From JAOAFZ01 sp964407325 (GTDB lineage Bacteria; Patescibacteriota; Microgenomatia; UBA1406; GWC2-37-13): a stretch of 64,000 nt of DNA. The notes below the pieces were generated by a model that saw only the letters and a program-made list of their open reading frames with translations, searched no databases and was not told the DNA's origin. Both the position numbers and the translations under genes were made by a program. Below are positions 8,450 to 15,740 of the stretch, piece by piece; positions within the stretch are counted from its first letter, which is position 1, and each line of letters begins with the position of its first letter. Location: positions 40,221-104,220 of the forward strand of contig CAYOVA010000003.1 of the NCBI GenBank assembly GCA_964407325.1, read 5' to 3'.

Positions 8450-9123
8450 AGGTCGTACCCTCCTTTACGAATATCCTTGATAAGGTGGCCGTCTTTTAGA
8501 ACGAGGACACGCTTCCGGAAACTGTTAACAATATCGCTGTTGTGTGTTGCGAAGATAATGGTTCGAGTACCTTCGATTTTTTTGAAGATTTTCATAACTT
8601 CCCAGGTGGTTTTTGGATCGAGATTCCCGGTTGGTTCATCGGCCAGGATGATTTTTCTATCTCCAACAATAGCCCGGGCAATTGCTACTCTCTGTTGTTC
8701 TCCAGCGGAGAGCTGTCGTGGGTACATGTATTCCTTATTAGGCAGGTTTACAAGGGCTAATGCTTCAAGTACCTGTTCCTGAATTACGTTTTCCGGTAAT
8801 CCCTTAACACGCAGTGAAATAGCGATATTTTCAAAGATGTTTCTATCGGAAAGAATTTTAAAGTCCTGGAAAACAACCCCCACATGTTGGCGGTACAAGT
8901 GTCTATTTCGTAAAGTAGGACGGGATAGGTCAAGCTCGTCAACAAAAACTGAGCCGGAGGAAGGTGCCATTTCATGCAGCAACAACTTAAGGATAGATGT
9001 TTTTCCAGCGCCAGATTTTCCTACCAAAAAAACAAACTCGTTATCTTCAATCTCAAACGAGACGTTATTAAGGGCAGTATTCCCTGACGGAAACGATACG
9101 GTGACGTTTTCAAATTTAATCAT
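8446..9123 (-). CDS. ftsE: Cell division ABC transporter ATPase FtsE
   Basis: This 225-residue ATPase has Walker A GKSGAGKTS (about 36-44), Q-loop VFQDFKIL, ABC signature LSAGEQQRVAIARAI (Ala-Gly-Glu variant of LSGGQ), Walker B IILADEPTGNLD and H-loop ATHN. Length and order fit FtsE exactly. It heads the ftsE-ftsX-hydrolase operon, 15 bases downstream of the small anchored protein ending at 9139. No SD is visible before its start. Confidence 0.95.
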   Translation of the reverse strand: MIKFENVTVSFPSGNTALNNVSFEIEDNEFVFLVGKSGAGKTSILKLLLHEMAPSSGSVFVDELDLSRPTLRNRHLYRQHVGVVFQDFKILSDRNIFENIAISLRVKGLPENVIQEQVLEALALVNLPNKEYMYPRQLSAGEQQRVAIARAIVGDRKIILADEPTGNLDPKTTWEVMKIFKKIEGTRTIIFATHNSDIVNSFRKRVLVLKDGHLIKDIRKGGYDL

Positions 9124-9138
9124 GAAAGTACAAAACGA

Positions 9139-9588
9139 TTATTTAAGCTCAATATAGCCAACATCCATGAGCCAGCCTGCTTTTTCCGCTTCAAATGTCT
9201 TACCCATAACACTGACTTTTTTTCCTACAAACTGTGACAGGTCGACTGTTGAGGATGTTAGGTAGACATTTTGAGATTTTCCACCAGGACGTTCCAGATG
9301 AAAGCTTCCTTCGTCTTCAAATCCACCTTCACGAAGTGTTCCTTCCGCAGTATCCTTAAAGACTTTTGAATCTTTAATTCCGGCAGTTTTTGGTGTTCCA
9401 TCGGCAGTTTTTTCTGTTTCTTCTGTTCCTGTAGCAGTGGTGGTTCCCGTTTTACCTGCGAATACTTTGGTAGAAAAGAATCCTGTTGCTCCTCCCATTA
9501 GTAGGGCAAGCAGAATAACAAAGGTAATCATCGGAACTGGTGCTTTTTGTTTTTTATCCATTGAGTGAATAAGTTGTTCATTAGACAT
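9139..9588 (-). CDS. Small membrane-anchored protein, unknown function
   Basis: This protein has 149 residues from the chosen inner start (MSNEQLIHS). That start has TATTCT 7 bases upstream, while the longer frame has nothing. One membrane helix (about 20-42) is followed by a Thr/Gly/Lys-rich linker. A small C-terminal beta domain (about 90-149; VDLSQFVGKKVSVMGKTFE) resembles an OB-like fold that may hold a ligand or DNA outside the membrane. It lies just upstream of ftsE and may belong to the same transcript. The OB assignment is inference. Confidence 0.55.
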   Translation of the reverse strand: MSNEQLIHSMDKKQKAPVPMITFVILLALLMGGATGFFSTKVFAGKTGTTTATGTEETEKTADGTPKTAGIKDSKVFKDTAEGTLREGGFEDEGSFHLERPGGKSQNVYLTSSTVDLSQFVGKKVSVMGKTFEAEKAGWLMDVGYIELK

Positions 9589-9666
9589 AGTGTTCAGAAT
9601 ACCATTAATCGAAAATGAATGCAAGTTTTTAATGAGATTTAAAGAGGCCGTGAAGCGCTGGAAGTA

Positions 9667-10826
9667 TTACTGGGATTTAAGATAGGCCTCGATAAAACCA
9701 TCAAGGTCGCCGTCCAGTACAAGCTCGGCCTGGTTTGTTTCGTAGTCGGTGCGGAGATCTTTTACCAGTTTATAAGGATGCAATACGTACGATCGTATTT
9801 GCGTTCCCCATGAAGCAAATTTTTCTGTTTTGTATGACGAGATTTCCTCTGACTTTTTTTCTTCTTCGATTTGCCAGAGTTTTGCCTTCAAAATTTTCAT
9901 CGCGTTTTCGCGGTTTTGCCCCTGTGAACGTTCTGTTTGACAGGTTACGACAATTCCGCTCGGTTTATGGATTAATCGAACTGCGGTAGCGACTTTATTT
10001 ACGTTCTGTCCCCCTTTTCCACCCGCACGATAAAACTGCCATTCCAAGTCCTCTTCTTTTATTTCAACGTCTACTTTATCAATTACCGGATATACCTCAA
10101 CAAGTGAAAAAGAAGTCTGTCGTAATCCATCTGCATTAAACGGGGATTGGCGGACTAGGCGATGATTGCCAGCTTCTCCCTTTAGGAGTCCGTATACAAA
10201 AGGACCTTTTACTTGTACCGTAACGCTTTTTATACCTGCTTCTTCTCCNNNNNNNNNNNNNNNNNNNNNNNNNNNNNNNNNNNNNNNNNNNNNNNNNNNN
10301 NNNNNNNNNNNNNNNNNNNNNNNNNNNNNNNNNNNNNNNNNNNNNNNNATACAAAAGGACCTTTTACTTGTACCGTAACGCTTTTTATACCTGCTTCTTC
10401 TCCAGGAATCATATCGACTTCCTCAAATTTCCAGCCTTTTTTTTCAAAATAGCGCAGGTACATTCTATAGAGCATTGAAGACCAGTCCATGGCTTCAGTT
10501 CCGCCTTGTCCTGCGTGAATCGAGAAAATCGCAGGATTGCGATCGAATTTACCAGAAAGGAATAAGAGAATCTCATATTCCTTAATCATTTTTTCGGCTT
10601 CTGCAAATTCTCCTTCCTGGACAAACAATTGCATCATCTCGACATCGTCAATTTCTTTTTTAATATCGGCAATGGTTTTCATCACTTCCGAAGATTCCTG
10701 GGGATTAGCCCAAAAGTTTGGGTCATAGGTAAGCTGTTCTAAACGCTCAAGCTCACCCTTCTTTTCGGGGAGGTTTACTTTGGCTTCAATGTTTGCGAGT
10801 TTTGATTTAAGTTCTTCGGGATCCAT
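9667..10826 (-). CDS. prfB: Peptide chain release factor 2, interrupted only by an artificial N gap
   Basis: This factor ends translation at UGA and UAA. The N-terminal helical part starts at MDPEELKSKLANIEAKV. The second half has the RF2-specific SPF tripeptide (VRQSPFNADG) and the GGQ loop (AGGKGGQNVNK), whose Gln triggers peptide release. As printed the gene is in two frames. If the 100 N and one copy of the flanking 55-base repeat are removed, 1160-155=1005 bases remain, exactly 335 codons, and the frame is restored. There is no programmed frameshift near the start, unlike many bacteria. Presence of RF2 supports UGA as a stop. TATAAT lies 7 bases before the ATG. Confidence 0.93.
10194..10403. 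repeat. Assembly artefact: 100 N flanked by identical 55-base direct repeats
   Basis: Bases 10194-10248 and 10349-10403 are identical over 55 bases and flank exactly 100 N (10249-10348). A 55-base overlap equals a common assembler k-mer size, so two contigs that really overlap were probably scaffolded with a default gap. Collapsing to one copy repairs prfB. Confidence 0.93.
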
Positions 10827-10833
10827 AGGGGAT

Positions 10834-10839
10834 ATTATA
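10834..10839 (-). promoter_or_regulatory. -10 box of prfB, leaderless type
   Basis: The reverse strand reads TATAAT then 7 bases then ATG. Transcription normally starts 7 bases after the last base of the -10 box, so the mRNA would begin at or next to the start codon. No SD is present. Confidence 0.65.
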
Positions 10840-10859
10840 GCTTAGGTTGAGGTTAAACG

Positions 10860-11291
10860 CTATTCCGTCTTGTTATTAAAACGCTTATCGTATTCGTTCT
10901 GAAGGATATCACGCAGGTCTTTAATCCATTCTTTGTAGGTGTGTGAGGTGGGTTGCCAGCCATCGTTGGTAATATTTAAATTCATCCCTAGCTTATGCAA
11001 CAAAATATTTACTTTCTCCTCCGGCAAATCCAGAGCAATTACTTTATCGATATCATCAATGATGCCCTGGAAGATTTCCGAATCTGAGCTGTAGAACCCC
11101 CATTGGTTTCCCATGTCTCCTCCTATTTCAGTATCCTTCATAAAACTTGCAATGCAATCTGCTATAGTCTCTTCATCTCGAAACGGTTCTTTCATGTAGG
11201 TTGAAAAGAATTCTGAAAGATATGGATAGCCATGTTCATACCTCCATGAATTTTTTATAACATTATCTAAAAAAATACTATTGTTACTCAT
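10860..11291 (-). CDS. CdiI_2-like immunity protein for the upstream RNase A-like toxin
   Basis: This 143-residue soluble acidic protein resembles the CdiI_2 immunity family. It has YPYLSEFFSTYM near the N-terminus, DEETIADCIASFM, an IDDIDKVIALDLPEEKVN helix, and LLHKLGMNLN then YKEWIKDLRDIL at the C-terminus. Family members bind and block toxins from contact-dependent inhibition or other polymorphic systems. It starts 1 base after the toxin stop in the same direction. I chose MSNNSIFL as start because TATATT lies 7 bases upstream; a longer frame has no such signal. Partner specificity is inferred from position. Confidence 0.75.
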   Translation of the reverse strand: MSNNSIFLDNVIKNSWRYEHGYPYLSEFFSTYMKEPFRDEETIADCIASFMKDTEIGGDMGNQWGFYSSDSEIFQGIIDDIDKVIALDLPEEKVNILLHKLGMNLNITNDGWQPTSHTYKEWIKDLRDILQNEYDKRFNNKTE

Positions 11292-11292
11292 A

Positions 11293-14061
11293 TTAAAAAA
11301 TATAATTTGTAAGTATATAGTAGCCTCCCCTTCCGTCTTTTTGCAATACAATTCTATCTACAACGAACGCAATTTTCTCCTGTTTTGGATTGCGTTCCAG
11401 CACTATTCCAACTGGGTCTGAGGACGGCGTACCTCTAAAAATATCTCGAGGCTTATCACTTTTCAACCACAACTCAATCTCTTGCCAGTTCTCCTGCAAT
11501 ACCCTATTTACTTCTTTTTCATACACCTCTTTTGATATAAATGTAGATGCTTGATCAATATTTTCCCCAGCAGGATCAGTTCTAAACTCCAGGTAATCAG
11601 CATCTTTCTCCACGTGCTTCTCTATCCCATGGGCACCCTGTATTTTTGCTTTTCCGGCCGGGTCTACGATAAACCGGCGATTCGCATGTTCTATTGTCTG
11701 CAACTGCTCATACGTAATATACATGGTTGCTGAAGGCCGGGGAAGTGATCCTGCCTCTGCCGCCTTTTGAGGATGTGCGGGTATGGACGCGGGACTGATA
11801 TTGTAGTTACCTGGTGACGACGGGATACTGCTACCCGTACCACCTCCTGAAATTTCTGGTGAAGAAGGTGCTGCATCTAGTTTCTGAGATGTCTTAGGAG
11901 GATCAAGTATCGTATTCGTTTTTGATGCATCGGCACCTGTGTCTACCCTGTTATATGCTACCTTATCTGCCTGTGCATACAGTTGTTGTCCCACAAACCC
12001 GTCTTCCTCTTTTGGAACATATGGTTTTGAGAGGTAGCTGCCATCGGCACTCGGGTAGTGGACGGTATATTCTCCTGATGCCGGGCTGCGGGTGAGGATT
12101 TCTGTTGTTCCGTCAGTATGGGTTCGTACTGCAACCGGGGTAAGATCCTGTTTCTGGAGCATTGTACCTATGGTACTCAGCTCTGGTACCGATGTGGAAC
12201 TTTCAGCAAGTTTTCTGGTGATTGTCTGCGCCACTACCGGATCTGCTGAGTCTGCTAGCAGATGCTGTACGCCTTTGTATTCTGCGATAGTGTCAAGTAC
12301 TCGCGCTGCTGCCTCCGGTTTGGTTCTGCCTGTTTCCAGGGTATGGTTGAGAGTCGAGAAGGCAGTGTCGTATGATTTCCCTTCTGTGTACATCTGTGCT
12401 AGTGCTTGCGTTGTTTGCTGAACTTTTTGAGGGTTGACCGATGCAACCTCTACCGGAGCCGGGCGTGTATCAAACAACTGATTAAACCCTTTCTGGAGTA
12501 CCGACTGGTCTGGCAGTTGTTTTTCTGTTACGGTAACTGTCTTCTGCACCACCTCCACAATATCCGGGTTTCGTACTGCTGTTGCAATGGTACTTTCCGC
12601 AAAGTCTGCCACTCCCATAGCTTTTGGTATCTTCGAGAATACCTCCGCTGCCGGTTTTGCAACCGCTTTTACAAGCTGTATCCCACTTATCAAGTCATCG
12701 ACTTTGTTTACGTAGGTTACAACAGTTGCAAGCTGTTTCCCGACAACAGGCACCTTTGCCGCTGCAAGGGGGGGAATGAGCGTTACGATATTCAGGGCAA
12801 ACTCACTCAGTCCCCGACCGATGGCATACCCGTATTCCTGGTTTTTAAATGCCTGGACTGCCTCGGGGGAAAAGAGAGCAGCAGAAACGACATTATTCCA
12901 GCCGTATCTGTCTCCAGCTTGTTTTATGGCTATTGCTGTTTGTGCGATACTGCTTCTGTTGTCGTATACATATTTTCCCGCTTTGTAGAATGCCTGTGGG
13001 GCAGTTACAGGATTAAGAAAAGAAGCGATTTGTTTTGCCCCGTTGACGGCCTGCTTCGGGTTCTGAACGATCCACTTTCCGGCAGATACCGTTGCTTTCG
13101 CCAGTCCTACAACCAGCGATGCACCGGTATCAAAGATCCCTTTTCCGAATTGTCCGGCATGGTACAAAAAGCCTTTCTGTTTTGATGAAGAGGCAATTTT
13201 CCCTTGCAAGGTAGCTTTTGAGGACGAACTTACTCCTGCTTGTTGTTTCCCCTGGGAAATGTTCTTCTGAGCAGCTCCGTTCTTGCTATTCCAAAACATT
13301 TGACCCATCATAGAATCCCGCACATACCAAGGTTGCTGAACAGGAGAGCCTTCATAGTATTCAAACTCATAGGAACATGCAGGGTCTTTGGCCGCGTACC
13401 CATATTCCAGACAATACTCTTCCCGCTGTTCGGCCGACATCTGGGAAACAGGAACACTCCCGGGTGGAAGAGGAGGGACAATAGGTTCTGTTGCCGGTTG
13501 GTAGTCCTTTTCAGGATCGTAGCTGTCGAAGAATTCATTGACGGTTTGTCTGGTTTCTGCATGTACTGGAGAAAGAGAGGGGAGCAACGCTATAGCAACT
13601 GGAACAAGGAGTGTACTCACAAGAAGCTGCGTAGAAAAAGCAGCAAGAACCAGTACAGCAAACAACCGTTCAATCGAACTCCTGCCACGGGTAACAGTAG
13701 CTATATGTTTAGCTTCAACCCGTCTCCTATTCTTATCACGCAGATACGGTACCAGTCCTCCCAGCAGACCAACAAGACACGCAACTCCCAGGTTCACCAC
13801 AAAAAACAGCAGATTCATCCAGTCCGGGTAATATACTGCACGATCTAGCAAATACCACAACTGCAAAACAACAGAAGGAAAGACCGGAACCAGTACTGCA
13901 TACGTCAACTTACTCTTTTCAGCCTTCGATGCAATATACCATCCTGCTACAAACACACATACCAAAGAGAGCAGCGTAGCTGAAAACGGAAGCCAGAGTG
14001 ATACCGCTACTATTGCAGCTAGCAGAAAAGAAGATATTTTCAGAAGTCGAAAGAGCTTCAT
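11293..14061 (-). CDS. Membrane-anchored polymorphic toxin with C-terminal RNase A-like (CdiA-CT) domain
   Basis: This protein has 922 residues. The N-terminus has about five membrane segments (about 8-24, 25-45, 53-72, 83-107, 132-162). The last ends in a signal-peptidase-like VHA site (166-168) that could release the rest. A Pro-rich stretch and a long Ala-rich helical part follow (about 180-780). The last 140 residues match the bacterial RNase A family (toxin of Yersinia kristensenii CdiA): HVEKDADYLEFR gives His816 and Arg827, ASTF follows, and LTNYIF at the end gives Thr918 and Tyr920. These spacings (H+11 R, H+102 T, T-x-Y) nearly equal the known catalytic set. Expected action is RNA cleavage in a target cell. 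No CdiB, Rhs or T6SS gene is seen, so the delivery route is unknown. Confidence 0.8.
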   Translation of the reverse strand: MKLFRLLKISSFLLAAIVAVSLWLPFSATLLSLVCVFVAGWYIASKAEKSKLTYAVLVPVFPSVVLQLWYLLDRAVYYPDWMNLLFFVVNLGVACLVGLLGGLVPYLRDKNRRRVEAKHIATVTRGRSSIERLFAVLVLAAFSTQLLVSTLLVPVAIALLPSLSPVHAETRQTVNEFFDSYDPEKDYQPATEPIVPPLPPGSVPVSQMSAEQREEYCLEYGYAAKDPACSYEFEYYEGSPVQQPWYVRDSMMGQMFWNSKNGAAQKNISQGKQQAGVSSSSKATLQGKIASSSKQKGFLYHAGQFGKGIFDTGASLVVGLAKATVSAGKWIVQNPKQAVNGAKQIASFLNPVTAPQAFYKAGKYVYDNRSSIAQTAIAIKQAGDRYGWNNVVSAALFSPEAVQAFKNQEYGYAIGRGLSEFALNIVTLIPPLAAAKVPVVGKQLATVVTYVNKVDDLISGIQLVKAVAKPAAEVFSKIPKAMGVADFAESTIATAVRNPDIVEVVQKTVTVTEKQLPDQSVLQKGFNQLFDTRPAPVEVASVNPQKVQQTTQALAQMYTEGKSYDTAFSTLNHTLETGRTKPEAAARVLDTIAEYKGVQHLLADSADPVVAQTITRKLAESSTSVPELSTIGTMLQKQDLTPVAVRTHTDGTTEILTRSPASGEYTVHYPSADGSYLSKPYVPKEEDGFVGQQLYAQADKVAYNRVDTGADASKTNTILDPPKTSQKLDAAPSSPEISGGGTGSSIPSSPGNYNISPASIPAHPQKAAEAGSLPRPSATMYITYEQLQTIEHANRRFIVDPAGKAKIQGAHGIEKHVEKDADYLEFRTDPAGENIDQASTFISKEVYEKEVNRVLQENWQEIELWLKSDKPRDIFRGTPSSDPVGIVLERNPKQEKIAFVVDRIVLQKDGRGGYYILTNYIF
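11299..11304 (-). promoter_or_regulatory. -10 box of the immunity gene inside the toxin's last codons
   Basis: TATATT on the reverse strand spans the Tyr-Ile-Phe codons that end the toxin, 7 bases before the immunity ATG. The promoter thus overlaps the codon of the presumed catalytic Tyr. Confidence 0.55.
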
Positions 14062-14103
14062 AATAACGTAAATGATAATTACCGTACTGTTTTTAATCGA
14101 AGA

Positions 14104-14109
14104 ATTATA
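14104..14109 (-). promoter_or_regulatory. Extended -10 promoter of the toxin gene
   Basis: The reverse strand reads TATGGTATAATTC, which is TGn plus TATAAT. It lies 42 bases before the chosen toxin ATG, giving a leader of about 36 bases. No -35 consensus is evident. Confidence 0.5.
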
Positions 14110-14206
14110 CCATAGTAGCAAAGGAAATAGAACGTAGATCTATTCGAGGCAAATTAAGAAACACTGTCCATTTTGCAAAGGTAAAAAACTGAAAGTATAA
14201 AGAGTT

Positions 14207-15697
14207 TTACTTGAAGTCTGTTCCGATAATGATGATTACATCTGATGCCTCATCTTCATCAAGTTCTGAAGGTTTTTCTATTGTAACACTATCGGCAATA
14301 TCGGCAGCTACTAACTTAAACAGATCATCTTCGCCTTCTTTGACCTGAATTTCAGTAGTGTCGTAATCAAAGGCGTCAGCATTTCCCGTTAAGATATTTT
14401 CATAGCCTGCTTCATTGAGGATATTCTTTACAGCAGTGGCTTTTCCAGGAACTCCTCCTCCATTTAACACCTTAATATTCACTTCTGTGCGATCGATTTC
14501 GGGGGTTGGTGTAGCAGTTGGAGTGGGAACTTTGGTGGGTTCAGGAGTTGGCGTTGGCGACGGCTGCGCAAACGCAAGGTTGGGCATGCTGAATTTCGGG
14601 AAACCAACAGTACTCGAACCCTGAACTCTCGAAAATCCGTATAGAGCTCCTAGCGATAATCCGAATGCCAATAGGAAAAACAGAATTGGACGCCAGGGAA
14701 TAGAAATCCCTCCACCACGAGAAGCTCCCGCCCGATAGGTCTTTACACTATAATCTGTTAACTTTCGCTTAAACAGGCTAAAGTCTTTATTTTCGCTGGC
14801 AAGGATAAAGGCACCAATACAGGCATCAAATTGCAAATAGGGAACTGGCTTATCACTTTGTGCGGTAAACATTTTGAGATATTCTGCATAAAAGTGCGGC
14901 ATAATTCGCTTTAAGGGATTTGTCCACACGCCAACATTCTTGGTAAAGGTATCCTGGCGGATTCCCTCAGACTCAGCACCGGAGATAATAAGTCGGTTCA
15001 GTTTGTACCCTTTTTTCTCGAGCTCCTGAGCTTTTGTTTTCAACACTTCTTCGATAGTATCCTTTTCTTTCAAATCTTTTCGCCACGCTTCCATTTCCAG
15101 TAAACCGTATGAATCATATACATAACCGGAAGCTGTCGCCCCGTCATAGTTTACGTAAAAAATGTTTTCTTTTTTCTCCTTGCGCAGTGTTTTTTCGAAC
15201 AGTTTAAAGTAGGCGAGTGTTTCTGGAATAACCGCTTTCACACGCAGATCAATCAAGTTAAATGGTTGCTGGAAGCGCGTATAGACATCGTTATCCAGTG
15301 CATAAAATGTAAGCTTGCGCTGACCTTCGCTTTCCAGAACTAGCTGGTCGTAATAACAATTTTCAAGATCAATTGAGAGCTGTGCTCGAGCTTTTTCTTT
15401 CATGTAGGTCCCCAGAACGGCTGGCGCCATGTCCGATGGTACATCCGCTCTCATAAACGCAAAGCTTTGCTGTGGGAGGATTAGTGTTATATCCCTATCA
15501 TTAATTTTAGAGGTCGAAATTAAAGTTAACGCTTCCTTTAATGCAGAGGCTGTCAAATCGGGATTTACCAACTGCCCGTCTTTCAAAAAGTTCATCTGAT
15601 ACTTCTTTTCGTAAAATACGATATCATACTGACCAAGCAATGTTTTTTTTACATACAGGATTTTCAGTTGATTCGAGTTGAGCTGCAAATAAATCAT
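14207..15697 (-). CDS. PilM/actin-like membrane protein fused to a LytR_C domain
   Basis: This protein has 496 residues. The first 330 look like a PilM/GspL-type actin-fold protein (DITLILPQQSFAFMRADVPSDM, then ENCYYDQLVLE). One membrane helix follows (about 355-375), then a Pro/Thr linker and a C-terminal LytR_C domain (about 405-496; VNIKVLNGGGVPGKATAVKNIL). PilM proteins organise type IV pilus or secretion assembly at the inner membrane, and LytR_C domains are extracellular and wall-linked. The fusion would connect a cytoplasmic scaffold with the wall. The ATG at 15697 has TATAAT 9 bases upstream. A longer frame would overlap dnaG and is rejected. Confidence 0.65.
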   Translation of the reverse strand: MIYLQLNSNQLKILYVKKTLLGQYDIVFYEKKYQMNFLKDGQLVNPDLTASALKEALTLISTSKINDRDITLILPQQSFAFMRADVPSDMAPAVLGTYMKEKARAQLSIDLENCYYDQLVLESEGQRKLTFYALDNDVYTRFQQPFNLIDLRVKAVIPETLAYFKLFEKTLRKEKKENIFYVNYDGATASGYVYDSYGLLEMEAWRKDLKEKDTIEEVLKTKAQELEKKGYKLNRLIISGAESEGIRQDTFTKNVGVWTNPLKRIMPHFYAEYLKMFTAQSDKPVPYLQFDACIGAFILASENKDFSLFKRKLTDYSVKTYRAGASRGGGISIPWRPILFFLLAFGLSLGALYGFSRVQGSSTVGFPKFSMPNLAFAQPSPTPTPEPTKVPTPTATPTPEIDRTEVNIKVLNGGGVPGKATAVKNILNEAGYENILTGNADAFDYDTTEIQVKEGEDDLFKLVAADIADSVTIEKPSELDEDEASDVIIIIGTDFK

Positions 15698-15706
15698 GTA
15701 AAAATC

Positions 15707-15714
15707 ATTATAAT
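15707..15714. promoter_or_regulatory. Shared palindromic -10 box for dnaG and the PilM-like gene
   Basis: The eight bases ATTATAAT read as TATAAT on both strands (15709-15714 forward, 15707-15712 reverse). Forward distance to the dnaG ATG is 26 bases and reverse distance to the PilM-like ATG is 9 bases. One melted site could serve both directions. Confidence 0.6.
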
Positions 15715-15740
15715 AGGTTTGGAGTTTCAAATGCAAGTCT

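Noticed and set aside
9667..10826. prfB as a pseudogene or programmed frameshift gene
   Set aside because: The frame change lies at the N gap with duplicated flanks; collapse restores one frame. RF2 frameshift sites lie near codon 25, where this gene has an open frame.
12406..13848. Long forward-strand frames inside the toxin gene
   Set aside because: They lie antisense to the toxin, have no SD or -10 box at their starts, and translate to Cys/Arg-rich sequences without domains. They are shadows of the toxin's codon pattern.
14061..14121. Toxin start at the upstream ATG (14121)
   Set aside because: The extra residues lie across the promoter box and before the first membrane helix; the inner Met has a typical positive N-terminus.
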